Below, piece after piece: positions 32,181-39,223 of a stretch of DNA of 64,000 nucleotides. Origin of the DNA: Tubulanus polymorphus. Its lineage: Eukaryota > Nemertea > Palaeonemertea > Tubulaniformes > Tubulanidae. Positions within the stretch are counted from its first letter, which is position 1; each line of letters begins with the position of its first letter. The stretch is taken from positions 20,242,001 through 20,306,000 of the forward strand of contig NC_134025.1 in the NCBI RefSeq assembly GCF_964204645.1, read 5' to 3'. The notes under the pieces were generated by a model. That model searched no databases. It had not been told where the DNA came from and saw only the letters and a list, made by a program, of their open reading frames with translations. A program made the translations under genes and the position numbers.

Positions 32181-32786
32181 ATGGTAGGTGAAAAGAAAAT
32201 AAAATCTAAAAATGGTGATGTTCCAATTGAAAAAACTTTAGATGATTTAGGAATAACAGAAACAAAATTAACTCCAGATGATGGTGCTTTAAATAATGTT
32301 ACAACAAATAATAATTATGAATATTATCTTTATTGTAAACATCAATTAGAAATATTAATAGCATCTGGAAAATGTAAAAATTTTGTCGGTAAAAATTTAA
32401 CTTATGATGAATTAGATACAATGAAATCAGATGAAATTATTAGATTATTTAAGATTTATGAAGCCGCGAGAACAGCTAGAATTAATGACGCGATATCAGA
32501 AAATGTAGTAAAAGGTTATAGTAAATTATGTAATTATATACTACCAATTGAAGATGAAAATAGATTATATTCCGATTTAAAAAATGATTATTTAGTTATG
32601 ACTGAATTAAATAAATGGATTGGATATTTATCATTTCAATTAGAGGGATTTATGACATTATTATCAACTGGGGTTATAACATTTTCAAATATTGAAAGTA
32701 AAAATATTTCTATAATAAATGAACAAGGCGGAAGAAGTGAAGGAATTAACTGTGAAGAAAAAACCGAGAACTCAGAAACAAATTGA
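32181..32786 (+). CDS. Polinton conserved protein of unknown function
   Basis: An intact 201-codon ORF beginning at GTTATATAAATG. An acidic/polar N-terminus is followed by YCKHQLEILIASGKCKNFVGKNLTYDELDTMKSDEIIRLFKIYEAARTARI, then VVKGYSKLCNYILPIEDENRLYSDLKNDYLV and a hydrophobic end. The pattern ISSGKCKN-(Y/F)-(L/V)-GK-x(2)-TYDE(I/L)-(x)-M is one I know from unnamed proteins near the end of many animal Polintons. No catalytic motif is visible. Its last 68 nt overlap the next gene in another frame. Confidence 0.65.
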   Translation: MVGEKKIKSKNGDVPIEKTLDDLGITETKLTPDDGALNNVTTNNNYEYYLYCKHQLEILIASGKCKNFVGKNLTYDELDTMKSDEIIRLFKIYEAARTARINDAISENVVKGYSKLCNYILPIEDENRLYSDLKNDYLVMTELNKWIGYLSFQLEGFMTLLSTGVITFSNIESKNISIINEQGGRSEGINCEEKTENSETN

Positions 32787-33063
32787 ATGGTCTCGGCAAT
32801 TAGGAATTAAATCACAAGAATATAAAAAAGCTGTAAAAGAAAAAATAAGTAATAAAAATGTTAATAAAAATGTTGAAAATATTGTTATTTCTACTCCTTC
32901 TGATAATAGAATATTTGATAAATATTTATATTTTACGGTTGGATTTGTAATTGTATTCATTTTGATCGGGCGTAATTGGTATAAGAAATCAAATAAAATT
33001 CATGATATTAATAATTCTGAAACAACTGCTATTAAAAATGAAAATACTTCTGAAATTCCATAA
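32719..33063 (+). CDS. Small basic single-pass membrane protein, Polinton right arm
   Basis: A 114-codon ORF whose ATG is preceded by TCTATAATAAATG and overlaps the previous gene. Residues 1-55 are very basic (VKKKPRTQKQIEWSRQLGIKSQEYKKAVKEK). A single membrane segment (YLYFTVGFVIVFILIG) spans about residues 74-89, followed by a polar tail. The overlap and the start signal favour a real gene. The basic arm could contact DNA or capsid. Function unknown. Confidence 0.6.
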   Translation: MNKAEEVKELTVKKKPRTQKQIEWSRQLGIKSQEYKKAVKEKISNKNVNKNVENIVISTPSDNRIFDKYLYFTVGFVIVFILIGRNWYKKSNKIHDINNSETTAIKNENTSEIP

Positions 33064-33157
33064 TTTATAATAAAAAAAATGGATTAATATTTTAGAAAAA
33101 AAGCAAAAAAAATAATTTTTTTTAATTAATTGAATATTAATTGAATATCACCATGTG

Positions 33158-33173
33158 GGTGCCATACGGCACC
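33158..33173. terminator. Hairpin between convergent Polinton genes
   Basis: GGTGCC-ATAC-GGCACC lies in the 212-bp gap between the two convergent right-end genes, flanked by T-rich and A-rich tracts. It is the only GC-rich stem in this region and may separate the two transcripts. This is inference. Confidence 0.35.
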
Positions 33174-33275
33174 ATCTCACTACTTTTGTCTATCTATGCG
33201 GAGCAATTAAATTGTCCAGATAATTTATTTCGGATTCTTAATATTCATTATTTTTATTAATTTATTTTTTTAAAT

Positions 33276-33602
33276 TTAATCAACAACTTCTAAATCATGA
33301 TGGCCATCTTCATTTTTTCCATGATAGATTATCTTAAATCCTTCTAAATCTTTTAATTCCTCTGTACTCAATGAAACCCATTTATCAGGTAAAAATACTT
33401 TAAATTCTCGCGATGTACTAACATTACAGTAGCTTAAATTAGCTGATACTTTCTCTCCATATTTAGTTTTCATCTTTTCTAATTTCAATATTTTATGTTC
33501 AATTTCTTTTGTAACATCAACTGACTTTTTTATTTCAAATTGTTTTTTTGCTGGTTTTATTCTGTTATTTATTGTTGCTAAGAATGCTTTTCTATCTCCC
33601 AT
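33276..33602 (-). CDS. Right-end Polinton gene starting inside the terminal repeat
   Basis: An intact 108-codon ORF facing inward from the right end. Its ATG (33602) is in the shared terminal-repeat sequence CCTAATAAATGGGAG, exactly like PolB at the left end. Residues 1-50 are basic and helical. The C-terminal half (VFLPDKWVSLSTEELKDLEGFKIIYHGKNEDGHHDLEVVD) looks like a small beta-rich domain. I recognise no family. It could be an early regulator, given its promoter identity with PolB. Confidence 0.6.
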   Translation of the reverse strand: MGDRKAFLATINNRIKPAKKQFEIKKSVDVTKEIEHKILKLEKMKTKYGEKVSANLSYCNVSTSREFKVFLPDKWVSLSTEELKDLEGFKIIYHGKNEDGHHDLEVVD

Positions 33603-33930
33603 TTATTAGGAAAAAGAATTACTTGTGGTGATGAGCGGGGATTACTTCCCCTTGTATATAACAAACACGCTATTAACCGTTCTCACACAAGCCTCACAGC
33701 ATCTATTTATCTGGGTACAGTTGACACGCAATCATTGTACTACAGTAATAGCACACGCGTTAATAACCGTTCTCAGTAGAGACTCACTGTATCGATCTAT
33801 CCACGCGCAGCTGTTGTTACGCGCACTCACTGTATATGTGTGTCACAGAGCAATCGTCCGTTCTCACTAGAGCCTAGCTGTGATGAGTGGTGTCTCGCCC
33901 TCTCGCCGAAAGCCCACTTTCCCAATTACT
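33600..33930 (-). repeat. Polinton right terminal inverted repeat with 245-bp internal tandem repeats
   Basis: The outer 50 bp (33881-33930) and inner 37 bp (33600-33636) match the left repeat. Between them, 33637-33880 contains about 2.5 diverged copies of an 85-90-bp unit marked by AACCGTTCTCA and ACTCACTGTAT. Both junctions of this block carry GTGATGAG, so recombination between these short repeats would delete it. That is a likely origin of the shorter left end. Confidence 0.85.
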
Positions 33931-34282
33931 GATATACACTAACTTTAGGCAATATAAAAATGATATTAGGTTAGAGAAGTATAAAATAGAACTTGGTGAT
34001 GACTTAGGAACTAGTTTATTTGAATTTAGGGTCGGGTCCTATATTTTACCTGTGAACAAATTTTCAAACCTTCATTTAGACAGAGCCGATAGAATATGCC
34101 CCACTTGTAATACTTTAGGTGACGAATCCCATTTTCTGTTTGACTGTACCTTACTTAACGAACAACGCAAAAACTTTTTGAATTTGAATACCTTTAATAC
34201 CCTTGATATTCTGAAAAACCCAACGGTCAACTTAGCTAAATTCATTAAGACCGGCTTAGATGTATATAGATCCCTCCAATAG
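33931..34282 (+). pseudogene. LINE-A ORF2 C-terminal zinc-binding region
   Basis: Directly after the second GATATA copy, the LINE frame resumes (YTNFRQYKNDIRLEKY). It continues with a cysteine-histidine motif, CPTCNTLGDESHFLFDC (C-x2-C-x(9)-H-x4-C), usual at the end of this type of LINE ORF2, and ends at TAG 34280-34282. Continuity with the frame before 14938 proves that the Polinton inserted into this LINE. Confidence 0.88.
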
Positions 34283-34436
34283 TATATATAGTATTGTAAA
34301 TAGTTGATGTATGTATATATTTCGTTACGTTTTCATTCTCTAAATTTTAATCACTTCAGTGTTGTTTTGTAAATATTTGTATATACATGTGTAATAGTTT
34401 TCCTCCATATACCATGGAAATGGTTGGAGTGTAAAT

Positions 34437-34472
34437 AAATCGTAATCGTAATCGTAATCGTAATCGTAATCG
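34437..34472 (+). repeat. (TAATCG)n 3' tail of LINE-A
   Basis: Five to six tandem TAATCG units end the LINE 3' UTR. Simple-repeat tails of this kind mark the 3' end of many non-LTR elements and confirm plus-strand orientation. Confidence 0.85.
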
Positions 34473-34814
34473 GGCCGATACGTCTAGTGCTTATTTAAAT
34501 CATTTTAGAACATATAAATGAATGGTGGATAGATAGTAGATCCAACTTATTTACTCACTTGTTTATAGCAGACTCATGACGATAAATAGCGATTTGGAAA
34601 ATTTGGTATTAAAATTTATAAGTGTTCGCGCACTGCTAATTGAATAAATAATTTATATCCGATTATATTTCCACAAGCCAGGAGTAAGTTCGATTTTTAA
34701 TTCCAAACGCGAAAAAACACCATTCTAGGATACGATTACCATAAACGGTAGGAAAAATCCAAGTTCACAATACGATGTCGATGTTGATTCTATTGTCTAC
34801 ACGCACAGTCAGAT
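34473..34814. other. Short non-coding gap
   Basis: AT-rich sequence without supportable ORF or repeat. It may include 3' sequence of the adjacent minus-strand LINE fragment. Confidence 0.4.
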
Positions 34815-35771
34815 TTATACACTAGATTCAAACAAACGCGAAGTTAGCTCGACGTTCAGTCCGGACGATTTGTCCTCTCCGTATAAACGGCCTTTGTAGA
34901 ACCAAACTTTATTGAATTTATCCGATGATTTCATGCGATTCTTCAGTTTGATTAGTTCTGGTGATATGTCATCACACATGTAATAATCTAGCTTTTTTTC
35001 GGCGAGTTTGGATTTCTTAGCCATGACTTTAATCTTGGTTTCCCGGCATTTGAATCGCGCAATCATTGATCTGGGGTCTTCCTGGACTTGAGCTGCTTCG
35101 CCCGATTGCTTTGGTTTCGCCTGTCGGTTCACCCGGTGTGCGACATCAATGTCGTTTATCGTAATTTCAGGCATTTCTAGATCTTTTTTTATCACTGCTA
35201 AGATTTCTTCTTCACAATTCTCACCAGTCTTTTCGGGGTATCTTTGCAACCGGATATTCTCACGACGTGAATACTGTTCTAGATCGATGGTTTTACGTTT
35301 TACATTATTCATTTCCTGCTCGAGGATAGTTATTTTGCCATTCAAATCGCTGTTTTGTTTTTTCAGGGAGGAATTACTAGTTTCGAGGATTTCCATTTTA
35401 CTGTTGAGGTCACAGTTTATCGATTCTAAATCCGATATTCTTTCTTCAAATCGGTATAAGCGTTGGTCGAGTAACTTGTTTTGTTGGTCGAGAGATTTTG
35501 TTACGGTGGTCAACAGTTTATCGTGGAAATCGGACGCCTGTTTTTCCATATCCAGTTTAAAAGACTGCATAGCAGAATTTATAGTTTCAAAAATAACTTG
35601 GTGAAAATCACTATCGCAGTCATCTGACCGGGATCTTTTTGCTCGTTTTCGCGAAACGCACGGAGACTTTTTTCCAAATTTGACGATCAATGGTTTCCGA
35701 CTTCTTGATCTCGTACCAAGAGTCGGCGACTTATCCTGCGTCAGATCTGCGCCAGAAGTTTCGGATGGCAT
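34815..35771 (-). CDS. Solitary LINE ORF1 protein
   Basis: A 318-codon ORF without faults. Residues 1-60 are basic. Residues 75-170 form a coiled coil (LEQEMNNVKRKTIDLEQYSRRENIRLQRYPE). The coiled coil to LEQYSRRENIRL transition is the classic signature of LINE ORF1. Next come an RRM-like stretch with VAHRVNRQAKP and MIARFKCRETKIKVM, and a C-terminal domain ending FNKVWFYKGRLYGED. It would bind LINE RNA as a trimer. No endonuclease-RT follows on the minus strand before LINE-A, so the element was truncated or is split. Confidence 0.75.
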   Translation of the reverse strand: MPSETSGADLTQDKSPTLGTRSRSRKPLIVKFGKKSPCVSRKRAKRSRSDDCDSDFHQVIFETINSAMQSFKLDMEKQASDFHDKLLTTVTKSLDQQNKLLDQRLYRFEERISDLESINCDLNSKMEILETSNSSLKKQNSDLNGKITILEQEMNNVKRKTIDLEQYSRRENIRLQRYPEKTGENCEEEILAVIKKDLEMPEITINDIDVAHRVNRQAKPKQSGEAAQVQEDPRSMIARFKCRETKIKVMAKKSKLAEKKLDYYMCDDISPELIKLKNRMKSSDKFNKVWFYKGRLYGEDKSSGLNVELTSRLFESSV

Positions 35772-36469
35772 CTCATCTTGGGTATATGCACTATCATCGC
35801 TTACTCAATCACTATCATCAAACTTAATATTTTCGGCCGATTATTTACGCCGGCGATCAGATCGCCCGCAACTTCGCTCGTCTGCCCGCACTCGGCGAAT
35901 TTCGTCGAGCGATCCATTTTCATCAACCAATAGGTCCCAAAAATTCCCAAAACCAGTACCATGACAAATATTGTAAATTATGATGACTAATGCTGGAGAA
36001 ATGACCTGCTTCCCCCAATAATCTCATTAAAATTATCACGAACACCTCATCCTGGCCACGGCTCAGCAGGTCAGCCACCCCCTTTGAAAAATCCTAGATC
36101 CGCCGGGCCCCTGTATATCTGTGGGAGGAACCAGATTACTGATCATTATTTCGACGATAAATATAGTTTCCTTTTAATAACTTTGCATCTTATTTCAAAC
36201 TACTGTTGAAATCGAAGCCGTTTCCTCATTCTATTTGTCTTAATGAAAAGTTAAGAACACTTTTTGAAAATCTAATTGACATCTAAAAATTGTTGGGAAG
36301 TTTCACTGATCATCGTCCTCCGATTTATCACATGCGAAAACCGTAGTTTTTTAGTTAAAATAATTGACTGGGAAGGCGCTATTGTACGTTAGGGTCGAGA
36401 CGGGAACGGGTCGAGAGGGGAACGTGGATGGTCTGGCCTCCCAAGACCTTCAATAATAACCTTAATAAC
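35772..36469. other. Non-coding, probably 5' UTR of the LINE ORF1 fragment then unique sequence
   Basis: The first 200 bases have short open frames opposite to ORF1 only. Near 36380-36480 there are short direct repeats (CGAGACGGGAACGGGTCGAG and CCTTCAATAATAACCTTAAT). No gene seen. Confidence 0.4.
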
Positions 36470-36526
36470 CTTCAATTATATTACATGAGGTGCATAACTT
36501 ATGCACCTCATGTAATATAATTGAAG
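36470..36526. repeat. Perfect 57-nt palindrome
   Basis: Arms of 28 nt (36470-36497 and 36499-36526) are exact complements with one base (C, 36498) between. The centre reads GGTGCATAACTTATGCACC. A hairpin of this perfection is rarely stable in genomes, so it is either recent or a transposon product. Confidence 0.95.
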
Positions 36527-36803
36527 ACGAATTCCATTTTATTATGCAGTGTACCAAATGTGATAGCTACAGAGGTGAACTAATTAAATGATTTGATACC
36601 CATTTTTCCGATCAAAAATTTACAACCCCTGAAAACAAATTCATCACCATTATGTCTTCACCCCTGATGGTTGGCAAATGTATTTGGCTTAGCAAATCAA
36701 ACCCGCTGTAAATAAAGAAACAATACTTTACTATGCCAGATATGTATATAACTTCCTATCATGTACAAAATGTAAATACTGTTAAGAATTCTCATATTTT
36801 ATG

Positions 36804-36906
36804 CTCTTTTTTCATATTGTGCAAAACCAATAATGTAAAGCATTACGGAATAATACTCTTTTTCATATTGTGCAAAACCAATAATGTAAAGCATTACGGA
36901 ATAATA
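36804..36906. repeat. Tandem duplication of a 52-bp unit
   Basis: CTCTTTTTTCATATTGTGCA...CATTACGGAATAATA at 36804-36855 is repeated at 36856-36906 with one T missing. It ends 10 bp before the target duplication of the adjacent MITE. Confidence 0.9.
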
Positions 36907-36924
36907 AAGATATATAGGATCGCA

Positions 36925-37796
36925 GGGGCGTAGCCACCGGTGCGACAACTGCGACACATTGCGCACCAATAATTGAAAAACCCATTTGTGTTTACGGTAT
37001 AACATCTGGACCATGCACCTGATCTCACAGTATCAAAGTTGCCGAATTTAGACTTTTTCATATTACTTTAGAGCGACTCAAACCGGTATTCTTCTGGTTA
37101 TATTTAACTGATTCTGTAGGTGTTTTTGTTCATGAAAAATGGATCATGAAAATAAGGGATTTGACCAAAAAAATTCTGCTCAAGTGCCGAGACATGGAAA
37201 CCGAGAAAATCGAGAGAGTACCGGTATTGATGTACGATAAGCTAACATAAGTTTACTATCCATCAATAAATGGTCAAGGGCAGATCCAGCCTACCACTTG
37301 TATCGAGGGGTACTCAGGTTTGCCCTTCCATTTTTCTAGTTCGTGATTTTGACAGGCTCTTGTACTAACATGAACGTTTTATTCCGGGCAAGTATTCTGG
37401 AAGTAGTATAGAAAATAATTAATTTCAAGGGGGATAGACTTTATGCCCCAAATATGCTTAAAGATTGCATCTCAGAGCCTTGAAAAATCAAAATCTTCTG
37501 GAGGAGTGCCCCCAGGTCCTCCGTTTTGGCTATGATATAGTTGCCCTTCCAGTTCAGCAGGACTCAGAAACCGCTCTGGGATAGTGAAACATCTGGATCC
37601 GTCCCTTGACCAAAGATAACCTAATTATTCAAATATGAGCTCTCAGCCATCAGAACGCATCTCAGACGTTTTAATGTTCAAAATTTTCATGGGGGAGGGC
37701 CCCCAGACCCCCCTTCTAGACATCGCGCCTTCGGCGCTCGTTTGGATGTGCGCCCGGATTGTCGCACCTCATTGCATTTTGGGTGGCTACGCCCCT
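36925..37796. mobile_element. 872-bp hAT-type MITE
   Basis: Ends are (CA)GGGGCGTAGCCACC and its complement GGTGGCTACGCCCCT(G). GGATCGCA is repeated at 36917-36924 and 37797-37804, an 8-bp target duplication. There is no transposase. Short ORFs inside are without motifs. Confidence 0.82.
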
Positions 37797-37804
37797 GGAT
37801 CGCA

Positions 37805-38561
37805 TCTGACTATATTAGTGTTATTAATCGGCATCTATCGAAAAGATTAATTTCTATTGATAAGAATATGGTTGTTCATTCTGATTCATCCAGATTAAGG
37901 CTGAAAACCGTATCTTAAGATTACGAAAATATGGGATTCGAACCTTTCGGAAAACATTTTCTCGGTATCATTGGTCAACATCGCGCATATTCGAACGAAC
38001 AGATTTTTATCCGCGAAATACGAGATTTTTACAAATTTCATTAAATTAATTAACCGATTTCGTGTGTATTCACACGGTAAGTCAATGCTGACACATATGA
38101 ATGGTGACATTTCCATCCCATTACTAGAGGCCTAATATTATTTCGATGATTGAATTCAATTCGTGCCCGGTTGAGAACATTTTCGCGATCTCAGATTTTG
38201 ATTTTCGTCTTGATTTTGAAACTCAAATTCAATTCAATACTTTTTGTTTATCTACAATGACAGTTTGGCCATAGACGTTGTTTGAAGAACAAAAGAGATT
38301 AGTTGAAATAGACATTAGTCAAAACCAGGCGCGTTGGAAGCAATTTTTGATTGCTGCTGCCAAATACTGATTTTAGACAGGTTCTAAATATCGCCGCGGC
38401 AAATATAGGCATATTTAATTTTCTTCAAAAGGGTGGTATTCAAAGCAAAAAAAAACGTCATTCAGAAAATTATTGCTGCAGCTTTCTCCGCTGCAGTCGT
38501 TATGGTTCCAACGCCACTGAAAACGGTGAAATAAATAGTTGATTATCTCACACGATTAGGA
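37805..38561. other. Non-coding sequence without recognised content
   Basis: AT-rich; short ORFs only. A small palindrome (GCTGCAGCTTTCTCCGCTGC) near 38471 is the only local structure noted. Confidence 0.4.
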
Positions 38562-38575
38562 AACTTTTTAGGAAG

Positions 38576-39050
38576 TGGATATTTTGCCAATGCGGCATTA
38601 TTTTAGTAAACGCTCTTTTGCCAATGGATATATATAATAGATAATAATATAAGATATAGTAATAAAATATAACAATACAATCATTATATTGGCTTTTGGG
38701 GTTAGGGTTTTGATAGGGTTAGGGTCTAGAGGGATAAGGGTGAGGTTTAGGGTCCATTTTACCTGGATAGGGTTGGGATAAGGTGAGGCTATATGAAGTG
38801 AAAACTTACAGCTGGATTGCAGTGAGCCCGGTGGTCTAAGAAAGACGTTAGACTAGTAATTTATTGGCCTGGGTTCGAATCCCGCTGTATGCTCCTATTT
38901 TTTCTCTAAGTCTGTTCCCCACACTTTCCTTGATTTTTCCAAGTTGCTCACCTCAGTGCGCATGCGCGGCTTCTATTAGCCAATCAGAACGAGCCATTGG
39001 CAAAATAGCGTTAACAAGAATAATGCCGCATTGGCAAAATATCACCTGCC
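38576..39050. mobile_element. 475-bp foldback element with tRNA-like segment
   Basis: A perfect 14-bp direct repeat AACTTTTTAGGAAG (38562-38575 and 39051-39064) flanks it. Its ends are about 55-bp inverted repeats sharing GATATTTTGCCAATGCGGCA. Inside are telomere-like GGGTTAGGG runs (38696-38760) and a tRNA-like segment with a B box (38824-38892). It lies 160 bp upstream of the CCDC61 start codon. Confidence 0.78.
38824..38892 (+). other. tRNA-like Pol III promoter segment
   Basis: An A-box-like GAGCCCGGTGGTCTAAG is followed about 40 nt later by a perfect B box GGTTCGAATCC in a T-arm hairpin. Acceptor pairing is poor, so this is a tRNA-derived (SINE-like) segment, not a functional tRNA gene. 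Confidence 0.55.
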
Positions 39051-39223
39051 AACTTTTTAGGAAGAGTCGTTTCTCTTTCATTTGCTTGGACTTAGTTGAT
39101 CCAACTCATTGATATTTTCTCTCTGTCTTCTCAGTACTTAAACACGTTTCTCTTATATTAATGAATCTTTTGCAGTGAGCAAGACGGACAGGGGAGAGAA
39201 ACGAAATTACTTCCGGAGTTAAA

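Larger units (their letters stand above)
14944..33930 (+). mobile_element. Polinton/Maverick, 18,987 bp, with a nested 2.4-kb repeat
   Basis: The element starts AGTAATTGGG and ends CCCAATTACT. GATATA is duplicated directly outside both ends (14938-14943 and 33931-33936). AG...CT ends, a 6-bp duplication, terminal inverted repeats, protein-primed PolB, retroviral-type integrase, packaging ATPase and capsid genes together define a Polinton. It is much richer in A+T than its surroundings. Without the insertion at about 29787-32170 it would be about 16.6 kb. Genes run mostly rightward from mid-element, with PolB facing in from the left end and one gene facing in from the right end. Confidence 0.97.
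8131..34471 (+). mobile_element. LINE-A, a decayed non-LTR retrotransposon carrying two later insertions
   Basis: The pieces are ORF1 remnant 8131-8372, endonuclease part of ORF2 8440-9454, reverse transcriptase 12565-14943, C-terminal zinc-binding region 33931-34282, and a (TAATCG)n-type 3' tail ending at about 34471. Removing 9455-12564 and 14944-33930 with one copy of each target duplication makes the ORF2 frame run across both junctions. The clade is a CR1/L2/I-like APE-type LINE; I do not fix it further. Confidence 0.85.

Noticed and set aside
14944-33930. Free virus or bacterial contaminant sequence
   Set aside because: Target duplication and a LINE frame running across the insertion point prove integration in an animal genome.
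36733-37014. Paired ORFs on both strands
   Set aside because: They arise from a 52-bp tandem duplication; no motif or context.
38696-38760. Interstitial telomere
   Set aside because: The GGGTTAGGG runs are few and degenerate and lie inside a bounded transposon.
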